Shown here piece after piece: positions 18,649 to 27,741 of a DNA stretch of 44,883 nt. Made by a program: the position numbers and the translations under genes. Source of the stretch: an uncultured Erysipelotrichaceae bacterium (GTDB lineage: Bacteria; Bacillota_I; Bacilli_A; Erysipelotrichales; Erysipelotrichaceae); assembly GCA_949289855.1 (NCBI GenBank), contig CASEPS010000011.1, positions 1 to 44,883 on the forward strand, read 5' to 3'. The notes below the pieces were generated by a model. It did no database searches. It saw only the letters and a program-made list of their open reading frames with translations, and was not told the origin of the DNA. The stretch's first letter is position 1; each line of letters starts with the position of its first letter.

Positions 18649-18680
18649 AAAAAAAGAAAAGCTCCCATTTCAAGGAGCTT
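18649..18680 (-). terminator. Terminator after tRNA-Leu
   Basis: AAGCTCC pairs with GGAGCTT and is followed leftward by TTTTCTTTTTTT, 4 bases after the tRNA 3' end. Confidence 0.85.
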
Positions 18681-18684
18681 AATA

Positions 18685-18769
18685 TGGTGCGGATAACAGA
18701 ATTCGAATCTGCACGAGTCTCCCCACTGACACCTGAAATCAGCGCGTCTACCAGTTCCGCCATATCCGC
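18685..18769 (-). tRNA. tRNA-Leu (anticodon CAG)
   Basis: Read leftward, GCGGATA pairs with TATCCGC as the acceptor stem. A D-loop with GGTAGACGCG, a long variable arm typical of class II tRNA and a TTCGAAT T-loop follow. The anticodon arm CTGAT/GTCAG encloses TTCAGGT, so the anticodon is CAG, reading CUG. The CCA end is encoded. Confidence 0.95.
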
Positions 18770-18941
18770 ATTGCTTATTTATATTACATCTGCGTATGAT
18801 GTTTGTAAAGTGTTTTTTTTCATCATCAGAAGAAAAATTCCAGTTCACTTCTGTTTGTATCATTTTCATTATTTTGACTTATTTTACATCTTTTTTTGAG
18901 GGTTTTCGATTTTCCTGCGTACAAAACATATGGAGGTACGT

Positions 18942-19298
18942 ATGGAGAAAGACAATTACAAGAGACAGCTGCAGATGTTCCGCAAAAGAGCAGCGTTTTA
19001 CCAGCAGTGCGAAGCGCGCATGCACGCCATGGAAAAAGCAAGCACTGTTCGCGAAGCTATGTCGCCGTATGGCATCAATGAGTATACGATGCTCAAAGAC
19101 AACAACAGCTACGTACAGTGTGTGCTGGGATGGATCAAAGAGAACTATGGCACTGATGCAGCGGACATCATCGCCAAAAACTATGTCCAGGGTTTCCCAC
19201 AGAAGGAGATTTCTCACGATTATCATCTGAGCTTACGGACAATGCAGAGACACATGCACAAATGGCTGAAGGAGGGATTAAACCAGAATGACCAATGA
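18942..19298 (+). CDS. HTH protein, sigma region 4-like
   Basis: 118 residues. The first half is coiled and charged. The C-terminal part (about 65-112) looks like a sigma-70 region 4 or ArpU-type helix-turn-helix: KNYVQGFPQKEISHDYHLSL followed by RTMQRHMHKWLK. Such small proteins regulate late genes in prophages or act as minor sigma-like factors; neither role is proven here. GGAGG lies 6 bases before the ATG at 18942. It overlaps the next gene by 11 bases, so the two are coupled. No phage structural genes are nearby. Confidence 0.65.
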   Translation: MEKDNYKRQLQMFRKRAAFYQQCEARMHAMEKASTVREAMSPYGINEYTMLKDNNSYVQCVLGWIKENYGTDAADIIAKNYVQGFPQKEISHDYHLSLRTMQRHMHKWLKEGLNQNDQ

Positions 19299-19695
19299 AC
19301 AGATCAATGCAGTAATCGCAGACCTCAGGGGCTACCGTCCCCTGATTCATGAGTGCCGGATACTCAAAAGACAGCTCATGGAAGAAGATGAGATGAGCTA
19401 TGGGTTAAGGAGCACTGGCAAAATATCCGGCAACAGTTCCTTTCAGGGCACTGACAGAATTTACTGGCTCATGCGAAAAGAAGAAACGGCAAGTCTGTTG
19501 CAGGAGAAGCAGAAGAAGCTTGAAGAAACGGAAAGGAAGATTGAACGCATTGCGACCAGTGCAGATGGTCCTTTGCTCTATCGGGTCTATGTGAAAAACG
19601 AACCGATGCGCAAAGTCGCCAGGGACTATGGCATCCTGCCAGGAAGTCTCTATAAACGACTGCATAAAGCACTCATCACCTGCTTTGCGGAATAA
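19288..19695 (+). CDS. Small HTH protein partner
   Basis: 135 residues with a central coiled coil (about 65-92, LLQEKQKKLEETERKIERI). A C-terminal helix-turn-helix follows (about 105-130, NEPMRKVARDYGILPGSLYK). The arrangement resembles the protein encoded just upstream, with which it overlaps, so they may form a pair. AGGAGGG precedes the start. I do not recognise the family. Confidence 0.6.
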   Translation: MTNEQINAVIADLRGYRPLIHECRILKRQLMEEDEMSYGLRSTGKISGNSSFQGTDRIYWLMRKEETASLLQEKQKKLEETERKIERIATSADGPLLYRVYVKNEPMRKVARDYGILPGSLYKRLHKALITCFAE

Positions 19696-19740
19696 GAAAA
19701 AGGATATTATCTCTTTTTGGGATGATATCCTTTCTTTTTG
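19694..19740 (+). terminator. Bidirectional terminator
   Basis: AAAGGATAT and ATATCCTTT pair around an 18-base loop, with T runs on both strands. It serves the rightward HTH genes and the leftward HAD gene. Confidence 0.75.
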
Positions 19741-20276
19741 AGTATTTTTCTTGCCTTTGCGTCAAGTTCTTCCGTATAACCCTCATGTGCATTGCAATGC
19801 AGCAGATGTTTTTCAAGATGGTCCATTTCCATATCATCAAAGATCAGATATTCTCCATAATCCGGATGGGCAAACAGATAATTTGTTATCTGCATTTCCC
19901 TGGTTGAGGTAAAGCTGTCCTCTGTTGCATCAACTACCTTTACGCGCTCATCCATACCGGCTTTGACAAGATAGTCATAGCAGAAGGAAATACCTGCATA
20001 ACGCCAGGAAGAAGAGATGATGACCGCAATATCAAAATCCATGCATAAGTCAGAAAAACGCCTGACACAATCCGGGTCCGCAAAATCCATTGCATTGCTC
20101 TTCTTTGCAAAACGTTCATATTGTGGTGAACCTGGCGGATACATCACATTGATGACACCATCAAAATCAAGGAAAGCATAAATCTTCTTCTTTCCTGTCC
20201 AACGGTTCAAAAATGCACGCCACTCGGTCTTCTTCACCCGGTCCTGCCACTCAAATTCATCTAATCCATCTATCAT
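19707..20276 (-). CDS. HAD-type protein related to RNA-repair HAD domains
   Basis: 189 residues. The nucleophile motif is FLDFDGVIN (about 35-43), motif II is ISSSWRYAG (about 88-96), and motif III/IV is YLIFDDMEMDHL (about 143). The SSSWR form is characteristic of HAD domains named after Swiss-army-knife RNA-repair proteins, by my knowledge of that family. Substrate unknown. It overlaps the PfkB-like gene by 4 bases, so they are one transcript. Confidence 0.72.
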   Translation of the reverse strand: MIDGLDEFEWQDRVKKTEWRAFLNRWTGKKKIYAFLDFDGVINVMYPPGSPQYERFAKKSNAMDFADPDCVRRFSDLCMDFDIAVIISSSWRYAGISFCYDYLVKAGMDERVKVVDATEDSFTSTREMQITNYLFAHPDYGEYLIFDDMEMDHLEKHLLHCNAHEGYTEELDAKARKILKKKGYHPKKR

Positions 20277-21178
20277 GATTTGTACGTAATCATTCTGACG
20301 AGCCGCTGTCTTTGTTCATTCCAGTCATACTCGTCCATGACCCCTCCATTTTCCGTAAATCTTTCTGCTAACCCCTGGGCAAACATCATACTGTTGCGCA
20401 CATCGACACCTGCCGCCCTGGCACTGACATATGCAGCAAATGCATAATGCAATGCATGATTATCTTTATATCCATCACTGTCCGGCGTACGGAAACGTTC
20501 CCCCTGATACAGTGAAAATATACTTTTGTTTTGCGTTGTGACAAGAAGCGGATTGTCATTTTCATTCGAGAGTTTCTTCATTGCCTTTTCACTATCCTCA
20601 TCAAGGCAGACAAGGTCCTCTTCTTTACAAATCCAGCATGGATGCAGATCTGTCAGCGATTCCCATATTTCTTCATCCCATTCTGCACCATATCCATCAC
20701 TCACCACATAGACAGGCACATCACACCGGTAGAGAAATTCCACAAATTCCTCTGCATTTTCTCCCTTTAACATGTCGCCAAAACAGAGTATTGCCGCAAT
20801 ATCTTCTTCATCTTCATAGGCAATATCCTCCTCATCAAAGGAATATTCCGTCCCTGGCATGACCATGACGGACTGCTTCCCTTCTTCATCCACCATATGG
20901 AATGTACAGCCTTCCATGTCTTCACGTTCACAATGCAGCACAATACCTTCTTCTGCCGCTTTATCATATACATATTCCCCATAACTGCCTCTGCCATATG
21001 GCGCAAACAGGTCATAGGAACTATGCAATCCATTTAACAGCTTTGCCGCGTCATATCCAGAACCACCTATCCGGATTTCCCGATCAAGAAATTCTACATC
21101 TTCATTACCCTTCGGCAAAGCTTTCACATGCGCGATGATATCGTATGTCACTGCACCAAATACTAGTATTTTCTTCAT
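20273..21178 (-). CDS. PfkB-family kinase-like protein, active site degenerate
   Basis: 301 residues with a ribokinase-type start (ILVFGAVTYDI) and the family block IRIGGSGYDAAKLLNGL (about 36-52). The second signature, normally D-T-x-G-A-G-D, reads SDGYKDNHALHYAFAAYVS (about 233). Aligned this way, the glycine-rich anion hole and the catalytic Asp are replaced. It probably binds a sugar or nucleoside without normal phosphoryl transfer, or uses a different mechanism; this is inference. It is coupled to the HAD gene. Confidence 0.7.
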   Translation of the reverse strand: MKKILVFGAVTYDIIAHVKALPKGNEDVEFLDREIRIGGSGYDAAKLLNGLHSSYDLFAPYGRGSYGEYVYDKAAEEGIVLHCEREDMEGCTFHMVDEEGKQSVMVMPGTEYSFDEEDIAYEDEEDIAAILCFGDMLKGENAEEFVEFLYRCDVPVYVVSDGYGAEWDEEIWESLTDLHPCWICKEEDLVCLDEDSEKAMKKLSNENDNPLLVTTQNKSIFSLYQGERFRTPDSDGYKDNHALHYAFAAYVSARAAGVDVRNSMMFAQGLAERFTENGGVMDEYDWNEQRQRLVRMITYKS

Positions 21179-21215
21179 ACATCAAAACTCCGATTCCATT
21201 ATAGCAAAAAAGCGG

Positions 21216-23030
21216 TCAGATAAGATCTGCCGCCATGTCATTAAACTGTCTTTTATACAGGCTGTAGTAATACCCTTTTTCCATCATCAGGTCGTGGTGC
21301 TTTCCCCTTTCGATGATCTTTCCATCTTTGACAACAAGGATGACATCCGCGTCCACTACCGTAGAAAGCCTGTGGGCGATGACAAAGGACGTTCTTCCTT
21401 TGATCACCGTATCAATCGCATTCTGTATCATGCGCTCCGTCAATGTATCAATAGAAGAAGTCGCTTCATCAAGGACAAGAATCTTCGGATCCGCAAGCAG
21501 TGCTCTTGCAAAAGACAACAACTGTTTTTCACCAGTAGAAAGAAGATCTCCTCCTTCACCGACTTCACTATCAAGTCCCTTATCCATGCGTTCAATAACA
21601 CCCTCCGCATGAACAAGCTGCAGTGCCTGCATGATTTCTTCATCACTTGCGTCCGGGTTGCCATACCGCAGATTGTCTCTGACCGTACCAGAGAAAAGAT
21701 GTGGACTCTGCAATACATAACCGATATTGCTGTGGAGCCAGAGCTGGCTTCTTTCACGGGCATCCCGTCCATCGATCAACAGATGACCACTTGTAGGTTC
21801 ATAGAAACGGCATACAAGATTGACAAGGGTACTCTTGCCAGCACCCGTTTCTCCGACAATTGCCACATTTGTGCCATGCGGTACCTTGAGGTTGAAATGT
21901 TCCAGCACCCATTCATCACCATCCGGATACATAAAGGACACATCTTTGAACTCAATATCGCCATGCAGCGGTTCCCAGTTCTCTTTCTTCGGACTGAATG
22001 TATCACCATACTTCGCAATGACTTCTTCACAATCTGCCACTTCTGACTCGGTTTCCATCAGTCTTGCAAAACGTTCAATATTGACCTGAATACCAATCAG
22101 GGCAGTGATCGTCTCAATGATGATCTGAATCGGATCCATCATGTTCAACGCATATGTCATAAACACTGACAATGTACCAAGCAGCATCACACCATCTTTT
22201 GTCAATGCTCCACCACGGTAAAGCACAATCGCCAGCGCAATCGAACTCATCAAAGATAACAGGGAAATCAAAGCGGCATTAAACCGCATGGTTTTGATAC
22301 TCACCCGTTTCATCCGGTCTGTATCTCTTTCAAAATCAGATTTCATGACACTTTCAATGACAAGTGTGCGGATGGATTTGGCACCGGTAATTCCTTCATT
22401 GAAATCAGCAGTGATTTCACTGTTGATCTCCCGCACTTTGCGGTTGAGTCTGACAAGTCTTTTCTGGAACCAGGTAATAAAGAGAATCGCTACTGGTACA
22501 GTGATGAGCACAAGCATTGCCAGCGCTGCATTTGTTCGCAGCATAATGATAACCACAAACAACAGATAGGAACCATTCCATACCAGGTCCATCAGTCTCC
22601 AGGAAACCATTTCACCAATCTTACCAGTATCACTCATAACCCGGGCATGAACATAACCGACATTGTTCTGGTTGAAGTAGGAAAAAGACAATGTCTGCAG
22701 GTGATTGAAGGAAGCATTGCGCAAATCCTGGTTAATACCCATTTCAATCTGGCTGCACCGGTATGTGCTGATGAAGTTGATGACAACCTGTGTAACAAGC
22801 AATACAACATACAGAATGACAAACAGCCATATTGTATCCAATGTATTCTCTGCTACATAATGATTCAATGCATACTGATTGAACAATGGCCAGCAGGCGT
22901 CAATGAGTGAAGCAAGCAGGCCAAGGACGACCGCAAAAGCAAGCTTGTTGCGGTATTGCTTTACATATGGCCATAACCGCACAAAGCCAAACCATGGAAG
23001 TGTTTTGATCTTATCTTCTTCTTTCATCAT
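21216..23030 (-). CDS. ABC exporter half, canonical ATPase site
   Basis: 604 residues: six transmembrane helices (about 25-310), then an ATP-binding domain with Walker A GETGAGKSTLV (about 393), signature LSTGEKQLLSFARALL and Walker B ILVLDEATSSID with the catalytic Glu. It belongs to the heterodimeric multidrug/lipid exporter type and overlaps its partner by 4 bases. In exporters of this type one half usually has an inactive site; this half is the active one. Substrate unknown. Confidence 0.9.
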   Translation of the reverse strand: MMKEEDKIKTLPWFGFVRLWPYVKQYRNKLAFAVVLGLLASLIDACWPLFNQYALNHYVAENTLDTIWLFVILYVVLLVTQVVINFISTYRCSQIEMGINQDLRNASFNHLQTLSFSYFNQNNVGYVHARVMSDTGKIGEMVSWRLMDLVWNGSYLLFVVIIMLRTNAALAMLVLITVPVAILFITWFQKRLVRLNRKVREINSEITADFNEGITGAKSIRTLVIESVMKSDFERDTDRMKRVSIKTMRFNAALISLLSLMSSIALAIVLYRGGALTKDGVMLLGTLSVFMTYALNMMDPIQIIIETITALIGIQVNIERFARLMETESEVADCEEVIAKYGDTFSPKKENWEPLHGDIEFKDVSFMYPDGDEWVLEHFNLKVPHGTNVAIVGETGAGKSTLVNLVCRFYEPTSGHLLIDGRDARERSQLWLHSNIGYVLQSPHLFSGTVRDNLRYGNPDASDEEIMQALQLVHAEGVIERMDKGLDSEVGEGGDLLSTGEKQLLSFARALLADPKILVLDEATSSIDTLTERMIQNAIDTVIKGRTSFVIAHRLSTVVDADVILVVKDGKIIERGKHHDLMMEKGYYYSLYKRQFNDMAADLI

Positions 23031-24844
23031 TTCACCTCCTCATCACCACGCATCTGCATATCAAACATCTTTTTATAAATACCATTCATGGCAAGTAACT
23101 CTTCATGCGTACCCATTTCCTTCACTCTGCCCTGATCCAGGACCACAATGCAGTCTGCCTGCATCAATGTCGTAATGCGATGGGCAATCAGGATAACGGT
23201 ACTGTCCCCGGTACTTTGTTGCAGCTGTTTGCGTATCTTTGCGTCTGTTTCTGCATCCACTGCAGAAAGAGAATCATCAAAGACCATGACAGGTGGTCTT
23301 CTGATTAACATCTGGGCAATCGCTGCACGCTGTTTCTGTCCACCGGATAATGTTACCCCTCTTTCGCCAACATATGTATCATACCCATGCTGGAAGCGTT
23401 CAATAGAATCATCAAGGCATGCAATACGTGCTGCATCGCGCACCTCCGCCATACTGCTGGATTGTCTTGCAATACGGATATTTTCACTTAATGTTCTGGA
23501 GAAAAGATATGGTTCCTGCAACACCATACCGATGTTCTCTCTCAGACACCCACGTCTGATCTTGCGGATATCCCTGCCACCGACAAGAATCTCTCCCTCA
23601 CCATCTTTCAGGTCATATAATCTGTCAAGCAGGGAAACCAGTGTGCTCTTTCCAGAACCTGTTCCACCGAGAATGCCAAATGTCGTTCCTTTGGGAATGG
23701 TAAAGGAAACATCATCGAGAATCTTCTGGCCACCAGCTTCATAGCTGAAGGAAACATGGTCAAAGACAATGTCCTGATGCATATCCCAGTCTGTGGCATC
23801 TGCTACATCGCTTTCCACTTCACTATTCATAATGCAGGCAAGACGGTCAATGGAAACACCTGCTTTGGAAAGTTGGGCAATGACACGGCCAATGGAACGT
23901 ACTGGCCACGTCAGCATCGCATTGTAGGAAACAAAGGCAATATAGTCACCTGCTGTCATCTGTCCCTGTACACAGAACACCGCACCAAGGGCAGTTACCG
24001 TCAGAATCTGCAACCCGGAGAACAGATCACCTGTACTCCAGAAAAGGGATAAAAGACGCATCAGGTCTACCCACATCTTTGTATAGAAACTGTTCTGCTT
24101 TTCAAAGCGCTCTCTTTCATATGACTCACGTCCAAAAGCACGCACAACTCTGACACCAGTCAGGTTTTCCTGCACGATGGCACTCAGCCTTCCTTCTTCT
24201 TCATCTGTTTTGCGGAATGTTGCGCCAATTCTGGAATGAAAGAAGAAGCTGTAAAGGACAATAATCGGAATGAATGCCGCTGAGATCAGAGCCAGTTTCA
24301 CATGGATGCCCATCATGAAGTAAAGTGCCATGAGAATCATGATCACAATACGGATCAAAGCCGTCAGCTGTTCAGAAAGAAAAACCTTGATCGTTTCTAC
24401 ATCCGACGTACAGCGCTGGATGATATCACCTGTCCGGTTTTCACTATACCAGGAAAATGGCAGATGCCCGATATGTTCAAACAGGCAGTCACGAATACGC
24501 TTGACGAGTGTTTCCGCACCAATGGCATTGCACAACCGGAATAAAAAAGTAATGGTCGCACTGCAAAGGGCAATAAAGATAACTGCCAGAGCTATCAGGT
24601 AAAGATGTTCCTTGAGATAAGGAATACCACCTGCCCATTCAATCAGCGGCAATACAAAGGAAGGTACATCGGCAGGTTCATTTCCGATGATGGAGTCAAC
24701 CGTAAAACCGATGATCTTCGGATTGATCAAAGATAATACCTGCATCAGTAAGGCAAAGACAATCGCTAAGAAAAACCAGCGTTTTGCCCCACGCATAAAA
24801 TGAAAGATCAGGCTGCTTCTTGTTGGAAAATTCTTATTCTTCAT
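23027..24844 (-). CDS. ABC exporter half, degenerate ATPase site
   Basis: About 605 residues with the same layout as its partner: six helices, Walker A GGTGSGKSTLVSLL (about 377), signature LSGGQKQRAAIAQML and Walker B VMVFDDSLSAVD. The residue after the Walker B Asp is Asp rather than the catalytic Glu, the known mark of the non-hydrolysing half in BmrCD- or LmrCD-type exporters. The ATG at 24844 is preferred because GGTGG lies 3 bases upstream; an in-frame ATG at 24853 is possible. A dyad (TATTG-AATT-CAATA) lies about 30 bases upstream and could be an operator. Confidence 0.9.
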   Translation of the reverse strand: MKNKNFPTRSSLIFHFMRGAKRWFFLAIVFALLMQVLSLINPKIIGFTVDSIIGNEPADVPSFVLPLIEWAGGIPYLKEHLYLIALAVIFIALCSATITFLFRLCNAIGAETLVKRIRDCLFEHIGHLPFSWYSENRTGDIIQRCTSDVETIKVFLSEQLTALIRIVIMILMALYFMMGIHVKLALISAAFIPIIVLYSFFFHSRIGATFRKTDEEEGRLSAIVQENLTGVRVVRAFGRESYERERFEKQNSFYTKMWVDLMRLLSLFWSTGDLFSGLQILTVTALGAVFCVQGQMTAGDYIAFVSYNAMLTWPVRSIGRVIAQLSKAGVSIDRLACIMNSEVESDVADATDWDMHQDIVFDHVSFSYEAGGQKILDDVSFTIPKGTTFGILGGTGSGKSTLVSLLDRLYDLKDGEGEILVGGRDIRKIRRGCLRENIGMVLQEPYLFSRTLSENIRIARQSSSMAEVRDAARIACLDDSIERFQHGYDTYVGERGVTLSGGQKQRAAIAQMLIRRPPVMVFDDSLSAVDAETDAKIRKQLQQSTGDSTVILIAHRITTLMQADCIVVLDQGRVKEMGTHEELLAMNGIYKKMFDMQMRGDEEVK

Positions 24845-24912
24845 GTCCACCATCCTATCATATTGTTATTGAATTGCAATAGAACAAAAATGCCTCAAAA
24901 GCATATGGCATA

Positions 24913-25356
24913 TTATGCCTGAATCAGTGTTCTCTCCATCCGGACATGCATGATGCCATCTTCATCAAATGGTTCAGAAACAACCACAAATCCAGCCTTT
25001 TCATAAAAAGTAACAGCATAGACCTGTGCCTCAAGAACAATGGCAGAAATACCAGGCATCTCTTTGATCTGCGCGATTGCCTTTGCAAGAACAGCAGAAG
25101 CGTAACCGTGTTTGCGGATTCGGGAAACAACTCTGCCGATCTGTATCACATCCCCTTCCCCTTTGAAATATCGAAGATAGGAAACAATCTTTCCATCTTC
25201 CATCATAAATACATGCATCGCCTTTTTATCAATGTCATCCAGCTCCCTGTAAGCACATTTCTGTTCCACAACAAAAACATCCACCCGCAGAGAAAGAATG
25301 TCATAGAGTTCATCAACCGTCAGTTCATGGAAGGATTTACAAACTATTTCACCCAT
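24913..25356 (-). CDS. GNAT acetyltransferase, ElaA-like
   Basis: 147 residues. The LRVDVFVVEQKCAYRELDDID stretch (about 27-47; VDVFVVEQ is the hallmark) places it in the ElaA group of N-acetyltransferases. The acetyl-CoA binding motif RVVSRIRKHGYASAVL is at about 74-89, and VTFYEKAGF closes the fold. Substrate unknown. A GGAG-type site precedes the start. It is the last chromosomal gene before the accessory element. Confidence 0.85.
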   Translation of the reverse strand: MGEIVCKSFHELTVDELYDILSLRVDVFVVEQKCAYRELDDIDKKAMHVFMMEDGKIVSYLRYFKGEGDVIQIGRVVSRIRKHGYASAVLAKAIAQIKEMPGISAIVLEAQVYAVTFYEKAGFVVVSEPFDEDGIMHVRMERTLIQA

Positions 25357-25374
25357 CAGAATCTCCTTTCATAC

Positions 25375-25400
25375 GAAAAAAGGACACCGGGTGATGTCCT
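25375..25400 (-). terminator. Terminator-like hairpin between elaA and the recombinase
   Basis: GGACA and TGTCC pair and are followed leftward by TTTTTT. It lies over 100 bases after the recombinase stop and only 19 bases before the acetyltransferase gene. It may be an original chromosomal terminator left outside the inserted element. Confidence 0.55.
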
Positions 25401-25507
25401 TGTTTTCATGGTGCACATTGTTGCACGTATCCAAACTGGTTATACCCATGATTTGGACAACTAAATTTTAGTGGTTTTTTTTATATTTTTCAACATTTTT
25501 TTACGGT

Positions 25508-26800
25508 TTATTGTTTCTTGAAAATAATGTCTGCACGTTTTGATCTCATATCAATTTTGATCTTCTCAACGTACTTGATAAGTATATCACGCTGAACATG
25601 GAATTCCACATTGCAAAACTCCCTATTTTCAACACCAGCCTGTAATGCACCAATTTCACCTTCGAGATTATCTACCCTGTCAATAAGAGATCCTGTCAGC
25701 TCTTTTACCTGATCATATGTTAGGTTTGTTCCTCCTACAGATGCAATTATTGATTTCAGTTTTCCGAACTCTTGTTCGTATTGCTTTTCTACTTCCTCAA
25801 GGTCGAGCTGATTAAAGTATGTTGAAGCCATATCATCAAGCTGATTTTTACACTGTGACAGAATCTTTATTTCTCCAATCTCTTTGCCACAGCAGCTACA
25901 CTTGTAATATTTATAGCTTTTCCCATTCGGCTTTGTTGTCATGGAAGTAACAGCATATTCACCACATTCCGAGCAATAAGCAAATTTCTTGAATATGTAT
26001 TTGTTTTGCGATTCTTCATATTTACGGATCAATCTGTTTGCTTCGTGATAGATCTCCTTCTCAATAATTGCTGGAGAGTGATTTTCAATTCTGAAGCCGC
26101 CGTATACGAAAGTGCCAATGTATATTTCGTTACGGATCATTCTGTAAAGAGAAGTATTAGACCACTTTAAGTTGAAATTCCTGTTTTTTGAGAGTTCAAT
26201 TCTGACTGAATTTACTGATCTTTTATCCACTGCTACCGCATTGAAAACATATCGCACAAGTTCTGCTTTCTCTTCATATATAACAAGTTTTCCATCTTTC
26301 TTTACATATCCGAATGGAGCAACAGCTTTTGGGTAATTTCCTTGAGCAGCCGATTCCATTATTCCACGACTGGTCCGTGAAAGAATGTTTTCCAACTCCC
26401 ATTGTGCAAACAGCACAACTATATTTATGAACAGTTTCCCAGCCGGTGTTTTTGTTTCTACATTCTCACACAGAGAGATTAAAGTTACATCGTTTTTGTT
26501 CATGAGGTCGATAAGATAAGCAAGGTCTGTAATTTTCCTTGTCAGGCGGTCAAGACAATACACATAGATGGAATCAATTTCTTTGTTTTCAATCATTTCA
26601 ATAATCTTTTTCATCTTTGGTCTGTCTAATGATGAGGCACTGAATCCATCGTCAATCATGATCTGAATTACGAAATCATCTTCTTTTTTCTTCTTTGCTT
26701 CAATGTATTTCATAATTCTGGATTCCTGATCTGCAAGCGAATATCCTTCATTTGCCTGCTTCTTAGATGATACACGGCAGTATACAATAGCTTTTTTCAT
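25508..26800 (-). CDS. Large serine recombinase
   Basis: 430 residues. The resolvase domain starts AIVYCRVSSKKQ, with the catalytic Ser in VSS (about residue 10) and Arg residues in LDRPKMKK and LDRLTRK (about 57 and 82). A recombinase domain and a zinc ribbon follow (CSECGEY and CSCCGKE, near 285-310), then a coiled coil (about 330-395). This is the layout of integrases from phages and integrative elements. GGAGGTG lies 6 bases before the ATG at 26800. It is divergent from parA, at the left end of the AT-rich accessory region, and is the likely integrase of the element. Confidence 0.92.
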   Translation of the reverse strand: MKKAIVYCRVSSKKQANEGYSLADQESRIMKYIEAKKKKEDDFVIQIMIDDGFSASSLDRPKMKKIIEMIENKEIDSIYVYCLDRLTRKITDLAYLIDLMNKNDVTLISLCENVETKTPAGKLFINIVVLFAQWELENILSRTSRGIMESAAQGNYPKAVAPFGYVKKDGKLVIYEEKAELVRYVFNAVAVDKRSVNSVRIELSKNRNFNLKWSNTSLYRMIRNEIYIGTFVYGGFRIENHSPAIIEKEIYHEANRLIRKYEESQNKYIFKKFAYCSECGEYAVTSMTTKPNGKSYKYYKCSCCGKEIGEIKILSQCKNQLDDMASTYFNQLDLEEVEKQYEQEFGKLKSIIASVGGTNLTYDQVKELTGSLIDRVDNLEGEIGALQAGVENREFCNVEFHVQRDILIKYVEKIKIDMRSKRADIIFKKQ

Positions 26801-26848
26801 TTTATTCACCTCCGTTCTGTATACTTTCCGAACATCCGATTTCCGGAT

Positions 26849-26860
26849 ATTATACTAACT
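26849..26860 (-). promoter_or_regulatory. Promoter box shared with the cassette genes
   Basis: AGTTAGTATAAT read leftward, the same extended -10 sequence found before most cassette operons further right. A small dyad (ATCCGGAAATCGGAT) follows and could bind a regulator. Confidence 0.7.
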
Positions 26861-26938
26861 ACCTCTGATTTTTCCGTTATTTCTCTGTATTTTTTGGATT
26901 TTTTATATTATATTTTTATCGTAAAGGAGATAAAAATA

Positions 26939-27739
26939 ATGAAAGTTATTATGTTTGGCACCCAGAAAGGTGGAGCTGCAAAAAGTTCTTCTGCTGTATG
27001 TACCGCCTGTATTCTGAACGCACTTGGTCACAAGACACTGTTTATTGATGGCGATTCACAGTGCAATGGTTCAATGCTCTTCAAAGCACATTCGGTAAAT
27101 GAAGGTTATTACAATCTTCTTGATGTGGTCTACAACAAGAGAGCAAAGCGCAGCATTAATTTTGAAGAAATTATCCAGCATTGTGAAGGAAGCGATGTGA
27201 TTACCGGAGATTCGTCTATCGTCAATAGTGGAGATGCTGTATCTGCAACTATTGATATGTGTTCTGAACAGATGAAATACAGAATTTTTGAAGATATCCG
27301 CAACCTCAATCAGTATGAATACGTAGTCATTGATACAGCACCGACCAAATCTTCTCTGCTTACTGCATTGCTGGCTATTACAGATTATATTATTTTTCCA
27401 ATCGCAGATGCAGGGTGTATTGATGGAGCGCATGTAGTTTATAGCATTGCTACTGATGTCGAGAAACATACTGGCAAAAAAATTAATGTTGCAGGATTTC
27501 TGATGACAATTGCATTGCCTACTGAGAATAATTTCAAGGATTTGTATGACGATACAGTAGCAACTGCAAATCTTTCCAAGTTTAATTCTCATGTATTCGA
27601 TACCATCATCCGAAGAAGAGCAGATTTCAAGGATGAAATCCGCAAGAATAATATTCCGGTTCTTACTTGTCGTGAATCTGACGCTTCTAAGGATTACTAC
27701 CATTTTACAAAAGAACTGCTTAAACAGATCGGAGAATAA
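26939..27739 (+). CDS. parA: ParA-type partition ATPase
   Basis: 266 residues. The deviant Walker A is QKGGAAKSSSA (about 9-19), with the ParA-specific Lys. The A' region reads FIDGDSQCNGS and motif B reads YVVIDTAPTKSSLL. It would move plasmid or element DNA during division together with the ParB gene 2 bases downstream. AAGGAGA precedes the ATG at 26939. Such a pair marks a plasmid-like or integrative element. Confidence 0.9.
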   Translation: MKVIMFGTQKGGAAKSSSAVCTACILNALGHKTLFIDGDSQCNGSMLFKAHSVNEGYYNLLDVVYNKRAKRSINFEEIIQHCEGSDVITGDSSIVNSGDAVSATIDMCSEQMKYRIFEDIRNLNQYEYVVIDTAPTKSSLLTALLAITDYIIFPIADAGCIDGAHVVYSIATDVEKHTGKKINVAGFLMTIALPTENNFKDLYDDTVATANLSKFNSHVFDTIIRRRADFKDEIRKNNIPVLTCRESDASKDYYHFTKELLKQIGE

Positions 27740-27741
27740 CA

